The translations under genes were made by a program, and so were the position numbers. Under the pieces are notes generated by a model. That model was not told the origin of the DNA and searched no databases. It was given only the letters and a program-made list of their open reading frames with translations. Of a stretch of DNA of 64,000 nucleotides, positions 41,384-54,264 are shown one piece after another (within the stretch, counting starts at the first letter, position 1; each line of letters begins with the position of its first letter). Source of the DNA: Lophium mytilinum (lineage: Eukaryota > Ascomycota > Dothideomycetes > Mytilinidiales > Mytilinidiaceae); NCBI GenBank assembly GCA_010093605.1, contig MU004195.1, forward strand, positions 622,708 through 686,707, in the 5' to 3' direction.

Positions 41384-44300
41384 ATGAAACGACGACGGGG
41401 TTCGCTCAAGGCTGATCCCACTACGCCGCCGGCCTCGAAAACAGGTAGGCTTCTGCCCTGTGCCAGTTGCTTTCATCTTCGAGAATTTTCACTGACCATG
41501 ACGGCAATTACTAGCCACATCTCCGGGGACAGGCCTGACAGGGAGGCTAAGACGCTCTAGTAAGCGAGGAAATCATAGTACACCTGCGAAACCAAGCAGA
41601 CTGCTCCCATCCGGACCCTTTTCGATGACCACGAGAAGGGCTGCGTCGAATGCCACCAACTCCCGGGCGGGATCTGTTGCGAGCGCAAACAGCCCGGTCC
41701 AGCAGCCAGACGCTCCCTTCGACTCCGACACTGAGCGCGTCGCCAAGCGCGCCCGTCTGTCAACAGAGCCCATTTCGCCCCCGAAGCAGATCCCATCGCC
41801 CGCCAGCTCAGGTCAACAGGATGCCGTCGCATCGAAGCCAGCGTCACGCGCCAGCTCGCAGACTTCCAAGACGTCGCGCAAACGTGCGCGAAACTCGGAT
41901 GCCTCCAGCGCCAATGGTGAGACCAATGGCATCCAACTAAAGAAAAACGACAGCGACCAGTCCGAGAAGCGTCCAGCCTTTGCCCGTCGCCAGAAGAGAG
42001 CAAAAGTCGCATCAAAAGAGACGCCGGTCGAGTCGACCGAAAATGCGCCCGTGATCACGGATGAAGCCTCGACAGCATCGCGGTCACCCGAGCCGAGTCT
42101 GGAGAACGCCATCACCCAGCCACTCAAGAACGAAATTCCATCAGCGAGCCAGGAGCCTGTCAAAGTACCCAAACGGCTGCCTGGACGGCGACGGCAGCCT
42201 CACGCCGATGTCAGTATTGAAGCAGATCTTCGCCGCCAGCTTCAGCTCAAAACAGCCTATCGCGCGATCGTCAAAGCGCTAAAACCCGTGCTTGGCGAAT
42301 TAAGTCAAAGAACCCTGACTGGGCTGGAAGACGACCCCGAGTACCACAAACAAAGCGAGGATCACCACCTTGTCGCCCAAGAACTGCTCCGGTATAAGAA
42401 ACAAAGAATAGCAGTCGTCGACAACAGAAAACGACTGGCAATTGAAGAACTAGAGCGCCGGAAGACCGCCGAGGAGCATATCCAGAGAGAGCAATTTGCA
42501 GTATGTCTAATGATCTGTCCCCTTTCTTGGCGTGTCTAACCTCGAATTAGATTCGGGTCCGAAACCTTCAAGAGGACTTGCTCCTCCAGTGCCAGCATCG
42601 CTTGCTGCAACTGGAGCGCGAGCACAAGGGCTTGGATGGTACTGGGACTGACGATGAAGTGAGCCGTGGATCACTCATGTTACACGACTCTGCTAACGAT
42701 AAGCAGGATGCCGTCGTGGTTCCGAGACATGGGGCCCAGTACCCCCATAAGTTGACGGGCCCGCTGCCCGCAAAATCTGAATCCCGCAGCAGAGTGTACA
42801 TCGAGACTGAAGAAATGTGGAAGCAAGCTGAGGTTCGATTTGATCTCGACAAGGCGCGTAAAGCCTTCGTAAGTCAAAACACGGACGCCGACGACGCAAT
42901 CGAGAACCTTCCCGGAGGATTCGCCGCTTACGCTGGTTTGTCTGGCAATGATCGAGAGCTTGCCACAGCGAGCTACAACGTCGATACGCTTGCCGATGCC
43001 GCGATGCAGTTGGAGCAGACAGCAGCAGACCAAGCGAAGGTTAAGGTCATTCCCAACGAGGAAGCCACCGCATTACTCATGCTTGCGGACCTATCTACTC
43101 AGCTACCTCTCGCTCCTGGAACTCCTCCGAGTCGCAACGAGCAGCTCAAACCAGCTGCAGCCGCGCCAATGTCGACCCCAGCTAGGAAAACTATCATTCC
43201 TCCTGTGTCTCCTTATGGACCACCCTCGGCTACATCGACCGCCATGTCACTAGAGACTGCAGAAAGCAGCCCAGTGATGCAGCCAGAACAGCTGCCCAGC
43301 TCTGCACGCCCTATACTCGCAGACGTAAACAGTACTCCAATCCCAACAGTACCCCAGGAAGCTGCAAGGAACGATGCGCCTGTGAAGTCTTCGAATAAGA
43401 TAACTGACCTTCTCAATGACGATGCCGAGGAATCTGGAAGCGGACTGAGAGGGCACATGAAGCCCGCAGCGTTGACATATGATGGTACACCGACGTCAAA
43501 TCTTGTCATCAATGGTCCTTCCCAGGGCCCCACTCAAACCCAAGTGATTGATGCACAGCCGGCTCAGTTAAATGGAAATTTGAGGGGCGGAGACGGTCGA
43601 CATGCCGAACACGTTGCTGAACAACGATATCTCCAGAAGCACGAGCGCAAGGCGGCGCCCTATGAGCCCCTTCGCCCACGTGAGAAGTCACCACCTCTTG
43701 GATTCTGGTCGAACGACACCATGAGCCGGCGCCGAAATTCGAGACATCTCTCACCGGATAGGACGCCATTGACTCGCATCAGGCAGATGTTAGATTCCTC
43801 TCGACAGCAAACTCCGGACAAGAAACTCGAGCGGGGTGATAGTGAGAGCACGAGCCAGCGACCACCGTCAAGCTCTAACACATCACGCCCCAACGACGGC
43901 TTTTGGTCCAACTTCCCTCGCTGGGGTTCGGAACTGAGAGCTAAACGGTCTGGCAGCGAGACTGCGTCTGATAAATCAAATTCCCGTCGAGGCAGCTCGG
44001 ACAGGACTCATATGAGGCCTCCACCTACTCGTAGCGAGAGCATAGCCCATCCTGCTATAGCCCAGTCATCCAACATGGACGACGGGTCTGCCAAACCACC
44101 CATCCACTGGAGATTCGCACACTACGATTCGCCGGAGCCGGATAAAAAAGCTGAGCGGGCGGGTAGCGACAGCGTCTCTCATACTGTCCGCAGGGGCAGC
44201 TTGGACAAGACTCATATGGGACCTCCACCTTCTCGCCTTAGCATTCCTCACGAGCGGACCGGAAGTGGATCCCGGCTTCCATCCTCCGGCCACAACAGCG

Positions 44301-45148
44301 CAGCATCCCCTTCAACTGGGCAGTTTTCGTTCTCGCAGTCTCCAAATGACCAACAAGGAAATCATGGGCCGCACACTCGGCCAAGTTCTACAGAGCAGCA
44401 TGGATATCGTCCACCGTGGGAAGATGGTCGCCGAGCTAGTGCTCCACAACAACACCCACCACCTATCTCTCCATATGGCCCACCGCCTCAAGGATATCCT
44501 CCGGATTACAACGGCCAGGCTAGAGCGCCCCCACAGAGTGGTCCACCGCTTCCTCCTTTCGTTCAGACCGCGCAGGCACCACCGCCTTACAACTACAGAT
44601 TTGCGCACTATGATTCGCAAGGTCCTCCACAGCACCAATATCCCACACCAGTGAGCGGCAGCTATGGCCCTCCGCCTCCCCAACCTCCGACACATCAGAG
44701 CCCCTACCCCCCCCAACCGCCTCCACAGCACAACCCTGCATACAGTGGTCCACCTTCGTTCAACATGTACCAACCTCAGCAACCGCCCCAGCCCTACCAA
44801 TCTCAACCACCGCCACATCACCAACAGGCACCGCCGCCCCACCAGTCACCTTACCCTCCACTCAAGTATTCTGGCTCTCAGTACGGTGGTCAACCCATTC
44901 TACCCGCAAATATGGATCCCCGCAATTCGCAGTCTACGCCGCCCCAACCGTATGGCCAACCATCACACCCACCAGCATTCTCTCAGCAACCGCCGCACAA
45001 GCCGCAGTTTGAGCACACAACTGGACCTGGTCCGCAGCACGGCCAATCGCAAGAGTATCAGCCGAAACGTAGGCCGCGAAATTACGGTGGTATTGCAGGA
45101 TCTGAGTTCAGGACGTACACGGGCCCGAACCAGAAGCGGAGGCCGTGA
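41384..45148 (+). CDS. Large Pro/Gln/Ser-rich protein of unknown function
   Basis: Three exons (41384-41444, 41515-42500, 42551-45148) encode 1214 residues. The start MKRRRGSLKADPTTPP is basic. The N-terminal third is disordered with nuclear-type basic clusters (KRARLSTEP, SRKRARNSD). The central part has helical coiled-coil character around the second intron (HLVAQELLRYKKQR, ELERRKTAEEHIQRE) and a more ordered segment (VRFDLDKARKAFVSQ). The C-terminal 450 residues are polyproline/glutamine with repeated SPYGPP, GFWSN, RGSxDRTHM and RFAHYDS units. A nuclear role in transcription or RNA processing is possible from composition, but no domain supports it. Confidence 0.75.
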
Positions 45149-46066
45149 AGTGGTAGCTGAAGACCGGCAGTGGGGATTTGTATATACTGATTCTCTTTTT
45201 TCCCATCTCCTAACGGTCAACACTCGTTTCTTTCCGGGTCAGACTTTGGATCAGCGACCTGGATACTTGCATGCTCTGTACAACTACTGATTGTTTGTTT
45301 TCCATTCCTCAATCTTGGGCCATGCGGGCCAATACCTTTGGCTAAGGCTGGTGCATCTGCTTAAATTGCATGGAGTTAGGAGTCGTTTTTTCCATCACTT
45401 GCCTTTTGCTATTCGAATACTTTGCTCTAATCTTTTCCTTCTTTGCTTTTCATTTTCTGCGTTTGGGCAATTCTGTTACCGGCCCTGTGTGGGCTTTGTT
45501 GCTTTGGGTTTCTATGGGGAGGGTTTTGTTAAGCTGGGCTTGCTTGGTGGTGGGCGGTACTGATACCCGGAATGGATGTATCATAGGCAATGCTATTGGC
45601 TTTCAAGTGCTACTGGATGCAAACGTGTGGTGAACTTCTGCTTGTGTCCTAATATAGTGACTCTCTACAGATAGTATAGACCCATCTACCTCCGTCTAAA
45701 GTAGCTTGTTGAGTCTGCCGCTTGTTCCAAATGTAAGGACTTCAGGCCCGTTTATAATGTCAGAAGCGTGTCAAAGGGCTCTGGAATTGGACACACAAAC
45801 TTTCATTCCTACGAAGCTGGGTATGCAGAACCCCATGAACACTCCTTTTTGGCCTGGATTTTCAAGCCTAAGTTGAGACATTTGTGAAGGGTCCAAAAGG
45901 CTGAAGGCGGTGGCAGAAAGTGGGTCTTGGCTTTCGACATCGACGTTTCTGCCTTGACCTTCACCTCACCACGACTTCGCAACTACACCACCCTGTCCAC
46001 CCTCTACCGGATGCTACGCTAAACACCAACAACCCGCGAGGACGAAGCGTCTTCTACACCTCCGCC
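45149..46066. other. Intergenic region between the Pro/Gln-rich gene and ESS2
   Basis: The left part is T-rich (45180-45560) and probably 3'UTR and terminator sequence. The right part should hold the ESS2 promoter. An upstream in-frame ATG for ESS2 at 45920 is considered less likely than 46067. Nothing else was seen. Confidence 0.5.
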
Positions 46067-47590
46067 ATGCCGTCTCCCACCCCTTCGCAAGCGCTCAGCA
46101 AGCGTAACAACACCACCGCCCTCATGGGCCCTCCCCCAGTCCCGAAACGCCGCAAACGCCCCGCCACCGTCCTCGACGAAGACGTCTACACCGACGCCCT
46201 CTCCCACATCATCGCGCGCGACTTCTTCCCGGGACTCCTAGAAACCAAGGCGCAACAGGAATACCTCGATGCGCTGGACTCGCAAGACTCGACCTGGATC
46301 GCCGCCGCGGGCCGCAAGCTCACAGATCTCATGGGCGAAGACGGGCGCAAGATGCGGGGCCGTCGCGGGACCAGCATGGCGCCGAGCATGACGCCGATGA
46401 CGCACCTTGGAAGAGCAGGGAGCGAGACGCCGCGGGCGTGGGGCGGCGCAGAGACGCCTGTGTCTGTGGCAGGGTCGTCATTCGGGGGATCCGAATACAG
46501 TGATGGGGAGCGGAAACAAGGGGTGGATCTGAATCTGAGCTTGACCGCGTTCCAGGCGAAATACACGTCGGAGGATAACGAGAGCTTCAACAAGCTGCTC
46601 GATCGCGAGAACGCGCGCAAGGCGGAGAAGTACGCGTGGGCCTACAACGGGAACAAGATCCTCGCGAACCGGCAGGTGATGCACCGCGAGCGCGAAGCGG
46701 CGAAACAGCTCGAAGCGAGCGAGGCCGCACGGCTCGAGGAGAAGGACGGCGAGGCGGCGTCGGCGGTGCTGAAGACCCATCGTCTCGTCACCCCTCTCGA
46801 TGCCCGCCCTGCGATGCCAACCTCCGCACCGCATCGACCCAAGAACGCGCTCATGTTCCCTCCGGACTCGGTCGAAGAGACTCACACCACTGCAGCTATG
46901 AAAGCGGAGTCAGCGTCCATGGCACCCCCCAAGAGCGTCCTGCACGCGAACACCCGCTTCCCCAACCCCTCGCTCGACCCCTTCCGCCCAGACGACCCGC
47001 CCTCGCCAACCCTCTCCGCCGTTCAGGACGCTATCGCAGGCCGGCCGCGCCCAACGGAGAGCGAAGCGGGCTATACCGGCGCCGAAACACCACGCGTCGG
47101 CGGATATGCGTTTGTAGATGCTGATCCTGATGAACCGCCGCCGCTGGACCTACTCCGGGGCTACGGCGAGCAATCCGGAAGAGGAATTTTCGAAATCTCG
47201 GAGACCGGTCGCCGAGAGAAGTTGCACGATAAGATGGTGGAGCGGCTTGGCAGAGGGAAGAGAGAGGGCAGTGTGGCGAGTTCTAGTAGCTCGATGATCT
47301 CCAGTATCAAGGGCGGGCCAACGCCGCGGTTTCTCAGTGCGCCGGGTAAGGGGACGAGGGGCAATCTAACGCCGGCGGCGCTGAGGCTGTTTGAGCGGGT
47401 GGGCACGCCGAAGCGGGAGGGGCTGGGAAGTGCGTTTGGGGGAGCGATGGGGGAGAAGAATGAGAGTAGGAGTGCGTGGGAGCCGACGCCGAAGAGGGGG
47501 GATGATGGCGGTAGCGGGGCGTTTGGCGGTGGTGTTGGGTCGAAGAGTTCGTGGACGCCAACGCCGAGAGTGAAGAGGATGATGGGGTGA
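46067..47590 (+). CDS. ESS2: Nuclear protein Es2/DGCR14 homologue, spliceosome-associated
   Basis: A single exon of 507 residues from ATG 46067. An in-frame ATG at 45920 would add 49 residues unlike the family. The Es2 signature appears as PPVPKRRKRPATVLDEDVYTD, followed by IIARDFFPGLLETKAQQEYLDAL. The middle has LNLSLTAFQAKYTSEDNESFNKLLDREN and EKYAWAYNGNK. Downstream come NALMFPPDS and a repetitive C terminus with many TP motifs (NLTPAALRLFERVGTP, WTPTPR), which may be phosphorylation sites. Es2 proteins are linked to the late spliceosome complex in animals and fission yeast. The assignment is strong. Confidence 0.93.
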   Translation: MPSPTPSQALSKRNNTTALMGPPPVPKRRKRPATVLDEDVYTDALSHIIARDFFPGLLETKAQQEYLDALDSQDSTWIAAAGRKLTDLMGEDGRKMRGRRGTSMAPSMTPMTHLGRAGSETPRAWGGAETPVSVAGSSFGGSEYSDGERKQGVDLNLSLTAFQAKYTSEDNESFNKLLDRENARKAEKYAWAYNGNKILANRQVMHREREAAKQLEASEAARLEEKDGEAASAVLKTHRLVTPLDARPAMPTSAPHRPKNALMFPPDSVEETHTTAAMKAESASMAPPKSVLHANTRFPNPSLDPFRPDDPPSPTLSAVQDAIAGRPRPTESEAGYTGAETPRVGGYAFVDADPDEPPPLDLLRGYGEQSGRGIFEISETGRREKLHDKMVERLGRGKREGSVASSSSSMISSIKGGPTPRFLSAPGKGTRGNLTPAALRLFERVGTPKREGLGSAFGGAMGEKNESRSAWEPTPKRGDDGGSGAFGGGVGSKSSWTPTPRVKRMMG

Positions 47591-48567
47591 ACTGGTCTTC
47601 ACGAAGACTCGATGTCACTCTACTTCTTTATGCTGGGAAGTGCGAATCACGCTTTACAAGCAAGGTATGTCACTTTCTTTTCTACATGCACAGCATTGGC
47701 GTTTTTCCCCTTTGGATTCACTTCGAAACGGCTGAGCTGCGAATGGCGGATCGCTGGATACGCTAGCTCTGGTAAGGCTAGTGGAGACTCGTTGAACATC
47801 AACTGCCCATGGAATCAACCGTCGAAATTGAGGAGACATGGGTGCTGGGTGTTATTGGGTGGGAGAACCGTTTGGAAGTGCTCCTAGGTTCTGCTTTCAG
47901 GAGAGCGATGTCGTTGATCCACATCGACGTATGGGAGGGCTGCGGTGGCGCATGGAAATGCGCAATGGCTGGGCAACGGAATTAGATAGACATGAATGAA
48001 AGCCCAGAAGGGCAAGTCTTGGCGGTCAGGAAAAGTGTTGAAGCTAGAATGTGTCAAAACTTGTCAGTCGGGTTGAGGTGTCTTCTGGACAGCTCGTGTG
48101 ATTGAGGTCTGATCTTGGGGTGGGCGTCAAAAGGATTGTGAATTCGACCTGGAATCAGCAACCTTTAGTCCACAGTTCAAGATTCAGGCTAGAAACCTGA
48201 TGCGTAGCTGAGAGATTGAACATGAATTCAGTGAGTGCTTCGATCACTTTTGCCATGCCCCAAAACGATCCTCCCACTCTGCACATTCCATTCAGAGCAC
48301 ATAAAAGCGCTGGCAAAACACTGGTATCATCATTTTCTACAAGCCCCTCTTTCGTCTCCTCGTCCGTATCCAATATCTGCTGCTCAAGACGCCGTGCGCC
48401 GAGACTCTCCATCCCTCATACGCCGAAGGAAGCAATCCCTATCTGCTTCTGTGATCTCAGAAGTAGTTCCTTGGAATGCTTCATGCTAGAAGCCAGCAGG
48501 ACCACTTCTTCCTAGAAACGCGCCTTGTTCAGTTGAATCTAACAGAACATCCTCCCCGAAGACTCGC
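47591..48567. other. Convergent 3' spacer between ESS2 and TIF6
   Basis: About 980 bases of 3'UTR and terminator sequence for the two convergent genes. Short frames around 48.2-48.5 kb have no recognisable motif. Confidence 0.5.
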
Positions 48568-49572
48568 TTAGTAGAACGATTCAACCATAGTGTCTTTATT
48601 CGTCGTGTTGATAGCGCTGGGGCCCATGCCCTCGCCGAGCCGGAAGACGGACTCGACGACCGAGAGCTCGGTCGCTGTGGTATCGAGGCCTGAAAATCAT
48701 ACCCATTAGCACGCCATCTTCCACACCCTCCCATCCCCACCAGGACGGAAGCAATCAGAGCCCAGAACATACCAGTCACAGCCATCCAATCGTTCACCAC
48801 CATCCCCGCACCTACAACACTACTCCCGCGATTCACGCTGCCCGCCACCAGCGGCACCTGCAGCAAGCTCGACAGCTCGTCCTGGTCCTGCACGCTGGTC
48901 TTGGGATGCACGATGCCGCCCTGATTGCTCAGCGCCATGTAGCTGCCAGTCAGCACGTTGTCCGCAATGGTCTGCCGGAACACCTCGACGCCCAGCACGT
49001 CGGCGATGATCTCCTCGGTCTCGCGCTCGATGTCCGGGTGCACGAGCGCGACGTGGTCGTTGGCGCAGATGACGTTGCCGAGTGCGGAGAGCCGCTCCTC
49101 GATGCGCTGGATCTTGACGGCGTCGGGGAGCGAGTTGCGGAGGTGCGCGAGTTCTTGGTCGGTGGTTGAGGTGGGGACGAGGAGGCCTTTGCGGTTACTT
49201 TGGAGGGTGTTAGTTGGGTCTGTGTGTCTTTTTGGAGGCCTTTGGGAGGGGGAGGGGGAGGGGTGGTTACCCAGCGGTCAACCGCCCTACTATCCGTGTG
49301 CCTGCGATCGTGGCGTGGCAGATGGGTATCACGTCCTGCAGTTCGGCTTCGAAGACGCTGTAGAAGTTCTCCGAGGCGCCAACGGCGACGATGGCGTAGG
49401 CGTTTGTGAGGGTTGCGAAGACGCCGACCCTGTGGTTCACATCTTATCAGTATAAATCTCTACATAGCAAGTTCGAGGTTGAAAGTTGAGGTCATGGTGT
49501 TCCCCTCTTCAATCTCATAGCGGGGCAGAAAACTCACTCGTTCGAGTTCTCAAATTGTGCGCGGACCGCCAT
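48568..49572 (-). CDS. TIF6: Eukaryotic translation initiation factor 6
   Basis: Four exons (49572-49538, 49429-49271, 49197-48773, 48689-48568) encode 246 residues, the usual length. The factor binds the 60S subunit, is needed for its biogenesis and prevents premature joining to 40S. Sequence motifs include the start [73 protein letters not shown] and the C-terminal [11 protein letters not shown]. All five pentein-fold repeats seem present. Introns of 108, 73 and 83 bases have good branch sites such as AACTAAC and GCTAATG. The first exon encodes only 11 whole codons. Confidence 0.96.
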
Positions 49573-51003
49573 GATTGCTGGGGGGTTCGAGGTCTGCGTG
49601 TCTAGTGGTAGAATGGTTAGAAGAAGGGGAGGGTAAGGGTAAAGGTTGTGTTTGGTAGTATGCAGTCGAGTTGGTGAGGTTGAGTTAGTGGTGCGGTGAA
49701 AATGGTAGCGCAATAGCGGCGCTTTTGTAAGGAGCGATCGACGTCAGGTCCGGCGGGGGGCGCTCGGACCCTTGCTCAGCCTCCGCCTCAGGCGATGAGT
49801 CGAAATGACAAACCGCCACACGCTCCAGTATGACTGTTCGGGAGCTGCAGTCATGCGTTTGCGCTGCGACTGTGGAACGACGTTGCGACGGCGCTTGTGG
49901 CTATGGTATTGTGAATGCATTCTTTTGCATTAGGCCAATGGGAACATGGAGATATAGTTTTAACACAAATTTGCCTTGTGGTGGAGATCCCTGGTACTAA
50001 ACTCTCCCTTGTCGCTCCATAGGTAGAGTGTTTCATCATAGGTCTGTTGTACTGCCATCCGTGAATGCACTTCTAGTACCCAAAAGGTGTAATCCTATTC
50101 AAGTTATATGTGGTCAGACGACACCGTCTAAGGCGCCCGATGAATTGACAGAATGTCCGGTATTGAGGAAATCCGTTTCCTTCAATAAACGAAGTAAATA
50201 CAGAAATCACTGGGCAACCTCAGGCGCCGCAAATCTCAGCGATGTAATACTATTTCAGAAAAGAATCGTTATATTCGCGTGCCCATCATCCGAGCCACCT
50301 CCAGAATTACAGATCCTACACTTTAAAAATGATACTATACAAATATCGAGTGCTTCGCGCACCAGCAATCTCAGCAATTTCATCCATACAATCAAGCTCT
50401 GGCTCCGGCTCGCTTCGCGCAGAAGTCGGCCGGACTCATCAGAAGATTTAGAAAGAGGACACAAGGAAACGTTCGCAAGTGATTACAACACTATAGAAAC
50501 ATACATCAAGAGCGCGTAGACTCTTGCGTAATTCATAAAAGGCATGCGGCAAACTCGCCCCGCTAGCTCCGTCGCTGGAAAAAGACAAAAAACTATGCAA
50601 CGCTTGCATTCGACGTGAAGGGTTCTTTTTCGCTCGTATGTTCTAAGAATCAGAGAGATTCCATCAGATTCAATTCATGACGGTCGATATGATGTCGACC
50701 TGTCGTTGAACCGTTCATTCGTAGCGAGACAATGAGAAAAAGGAAAAGCGTTATTAGGAGATATAGCTGTAGATGGTGTTTGTGGAGGTGTCGGTGATTC
50801 GTGATATCAGAGAGCTTTGAATCGTGGCAAAATGAAATGGGCAGAAAGAGTGAAGCCCGCTGGTGGGTAGATCGTGATCATATGAGTCAAGATCGACATT
50901 GGTGTGGTTTTGTAGGTTCGTGAAATGTGCAGCAACGTTCGTAGTGGTGTTCCTCATCATTACATACGCGATGCGACTATGGCAAGCGCAATCTGGATGA
51001 TTG
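49573..51003. other. Intergenic region upstream of TIF6
   Basis: 1.4 kb between two minus-strand genes. An open frame of 163 codons at 50028-50519 (+) lacks any recognised motif and is not called. The left end should hold the TIF6 promoter. Nothing else was recognised. Confidence 0.45.
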
Positions 51004-53275
51004 TCAACATTTAGGTAGAGCAAGGAGCACGAGGAAACTCACTATTGCTCCAATGAGCAGTATTCCAACAGCAGACATAATTCGATTTAGATTCCTCCAC
51101 CAGAATGCTTTTTGGTAGTTTCGCCCATCGACAGGTCCGACGTGCTGTGCCAGTTGTCGCTCAAGGTCCGCTTGACTGGGTGTCGCTTCTTTGGAGAGTT
51201 CGGGGTTGGGAGGGATAGGAAGAAACGACGCAATCATCCAAGCTGTCAATTTATTAGCGACGTGTCCAGATGGCTGATTCCTCTAATTCCGATCGACCAC
51301 TTACCGAACGGGAAGATGAAACCTAAACAGAACAGCAGAATTTGCCTATTTTGCCGGCTAAACATCATGGTACTGAATGTCTCGTCGAGTGATGGTGCTC
51401 GCCACGCGCTCAACCGTGCGGTACTTCTTTTATCGGGACGCAATCGTGGAGCAGACATTTCAGATATAGGTCGACGGGTCATGGGACCAAACACGGAGAT
51501 GTCTTGCTCAATTGACACATTAGATATCACCATTGAATCCGCTACATCTTGCGATTGCTGCTGGTGTGGCCGATTTCGCGGTCGATATATGCTCAATGGA
51601 AAGTTCCCCTCAGATGGTGTTTGTGTTCGGCCACTTTGTGCTGTGGGAACTCGACTGTCTGATGCTTCGGTGGAAGAGTCAGGGGCTCCCATTGAGGTCC
51701 GTTCATCACCGCGACGATAGTAAACCCTTTAAAATGTTAGACCTTTTCCGAAAGTTGGGGTTCGAAGACAACATACCTTGCCCATGCTGGGATCGTGCTT
51801 GCAATAAAGTTTGCGAAATCAGATTGTGACGAGCCTGGACGTGACCCCGGACGCGAATCATTACTATTATGCCGGCTCAAATAGCCAGACCGCTGTTGCC
51901 TCAGTGGAGGGGACTGAAGAGGCGAAACTACATCTCGATGCTCGTCAGATTCGCGGCCTTCTTCAGGTCGCAATGACGGCGAGAACAGAGGCAGTGGCAC
52001 AGAAACTGAAGAGTCCGTGGGCTCCGAATTATATACAGCATTATCAGAGGAAGCGACACTCGATATTGTCTGCCTGCGAGGTATCGGTGCGCTTGGCCTT
52101 GGATGCTCCACCGACTGCGAACTTCTATAGGAGGCTAGTTGGGATCCCCGATCAGATATTTGCTGCGAACCCGCATTGGAGCCACGCTCCGACTCTGATG
52201 CGATTGTTGAAAGCTGAGAGCTCCACTGATGCACCTGCGAGGCGCGATTGTTCATTCGGGACGGATGCTTGGGCAGCACGCGAGACTCTGCGAAAAGACC
52301 GCTTGCCGACGGTGGCCGAACAATCGGGAATTGAACTCTGACTCCACTCTCAAGACTGACCTGACGAGCGGCATAGATAGGCGGCGAAGACGAGAGGGTT
52401 GGAGAGGAGGACGATCTCGGGCGGTCGTATTCATACGATAGATCCGAAGAAGCGAGTGACTCTGACGAGCTTTTGAGGGCTGGTTTCAACGGGACCCGAT
52501 TAATGGACGAAGCCTGCTTCTTCTTCCCGTTGGAACCAGTAGGTGGAGGCCGCCTGTGGCTCCGCAGTGGGGGTGTGAGTGGTACTCGCGGATTGGAACT
52601 GGACGAGGGCCTCCGATCTTCGTGTGCTCTGTAGGTGAAGGTCTCGGACGAGGCAGTAGATGCAAGAGATGCTGCAGATGCTCTGGGAGTTAATGCGTGG
52701 CCTTCGGACGAAAAGGAAGGAATGACAGCCCGAATAGTCGAGCGTTTTGGCGAGGGAGCGCTCTCCTGTAGTGTTCCCAAATCACTCAATCTCTCATGGC
52801 CGGGAGCAGTCGGCGATACCGGGGGAGTAGTGCCAGTGGAGAATCGACTGGACGAGGGCGAGAAGGGCGAATTGTTCACGACGGTGTCTGCGTCTGAGGT
52901 GGTCGATGCCGAGCTCCTATCAGCTCTCCTGGGTTGCAGTGGTTTCGGGACCAGGGTATTGATGGTCTCAGGGTTTGGCACGGTATTGGTGGCATCATTG
53001 CGATCTGAAACGCGAGCCCCCCGGTCCTCGAACGCATAACCAGCTGGTGCCTTGCGAGGAGGCAGTAATTGTGCGGGATTGCTCGGGAACGGGCTCTTCC
53101 CATAGATCTGTGCGCCTGGGTCTTCGACGATGCGGATTGTGGGGCTGGAGTACTGATTGGTCTGCGAGTCTGAGCGTTCGTGCAGTGGGCGTCTTTTGGG
53201 CGAGGAGTGCGCGGAGGAATGTGGCGAGTGTTTTGGAGAGTGCGACCGAGCGGTCCGGGTGGTATTGGAGGACAT
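51004..53275 (-). CDS. Serine-rich protein with C-terminal membrane anchor
   Basis: Three exons (53275-51777, 51726-51305, 51242-51004) encode 719 residues. The first 500 residues are Ser/Pro/Arg-rich and probably disordered, with many possible SP and RxxS phosphosites. The conserved part begins at the exon junction: IPAWARVYYRRGDERTSMGAPD, typical of fungal serine-rich proteins of this type. Near the C terminus are two hydrophobic segments, ILLFCLGFIFPF joined across intron 2 to AWMIASFLPIPP, and ILLIGAIVSFLVLLALP at the end. The layout suggests a cytosolic disordered domain anchored to a membrane. Function is unknown. Confidence 0.8.
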
Positions 53276-54264
53276 TGGAAGGTTGAGAGAGGGTCGTAAT
53301 GCTGTACAGGTCGGAGGGACGAGAGGATTGGAACAGGGAGGTTGCCGTTGACATTAAATTAGGAGATATAGGAACAAGAAAAAAGATAATAAAAAAAAAG
53401 TGCCGTATGGCGTCTGTAAAGAGTGACGAGAAGAGTTACACAAGCATGTCAAAAGAGTGACTGGTTTCTACAAATGCATTAAAAAAAGCGAGAAGGATTG
53501 GAGAGGAGAGGAGGACAGGTGGGCGACAGATAAAACTGCGCTCCTTTCGAGGCTACTGCACGCTGCAGGACTGCTGCACTCGGTTCTGCAGGCGGGCGGG
53601 GAGCCTCCAATGCCAGCTCAGGAACCCGCAGAAGTCACAGGCACGGGCCGGAGAGCTGAACCGGGCGCGCTCGGATGATGCTGAGGTGTCGGTGAGGGCT
53701 GGGATCACGGGGATTGATTCTTCGTCGTCGACTTCTTCTCTTCAACACCACGCGCAGGAACCCCTCGGTCTATATTTCTGTGCGCCCCTCGGTCCCGCCG
53801 ATTGCGCAAGACGGTTCGGTCGCGATTCTCGAATTTCCCCTTATCCTCTATCGATAGGCCTCAACGGCCGCCAAAACGCGTCGACGGCGATGGGCTGGGA
53901 TATCGCGTGTGGGAAATTGGGAATAATTTTAGCAGCGGGTTCCTGGCCAGTGAGATCGGGGCCCGCGGACCGTTGGAGGCTCGAGGACTGGCTGCCGGTC
54001 CCTGCGCGAGCTGAGTGGGCCGAGAGCAGAGCCAGGGGGTGGCGGATCAGATGTCGCGGTGCGGTGCGGAGGGGTGATGCAGAGTTTGTGGTGTTTGCAT
54101 TCGAGGTCCCGTGACCTGCAACTGGCGCTTATCGTGGACTTCGTATTGTTCTGGGTGTTGATGGATCCTTTGGAATGCTGCCACGGCATATCTGAGCCCT
54201 TATATCTGCCACAACTCGACCCTCCTCGCCCGACAACCACGCCGGCTGCTTCATCAACGCGCAC
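53276..54264. other. Divergent promoter region of the serine-rich protein and RCE1
   Basis: About 990 bases, with an A-rich stretch near 53375-53400. Both promoters are expected here. No TATA box could be assigned with confidence. Confidence 0.45.

Noticed and set aside
50028-50519. 163-codon plus-strand frame upstream of TIF6
   Set aside because: No motif, no clear promoter, and composition like the surrounding non-coding sequence.
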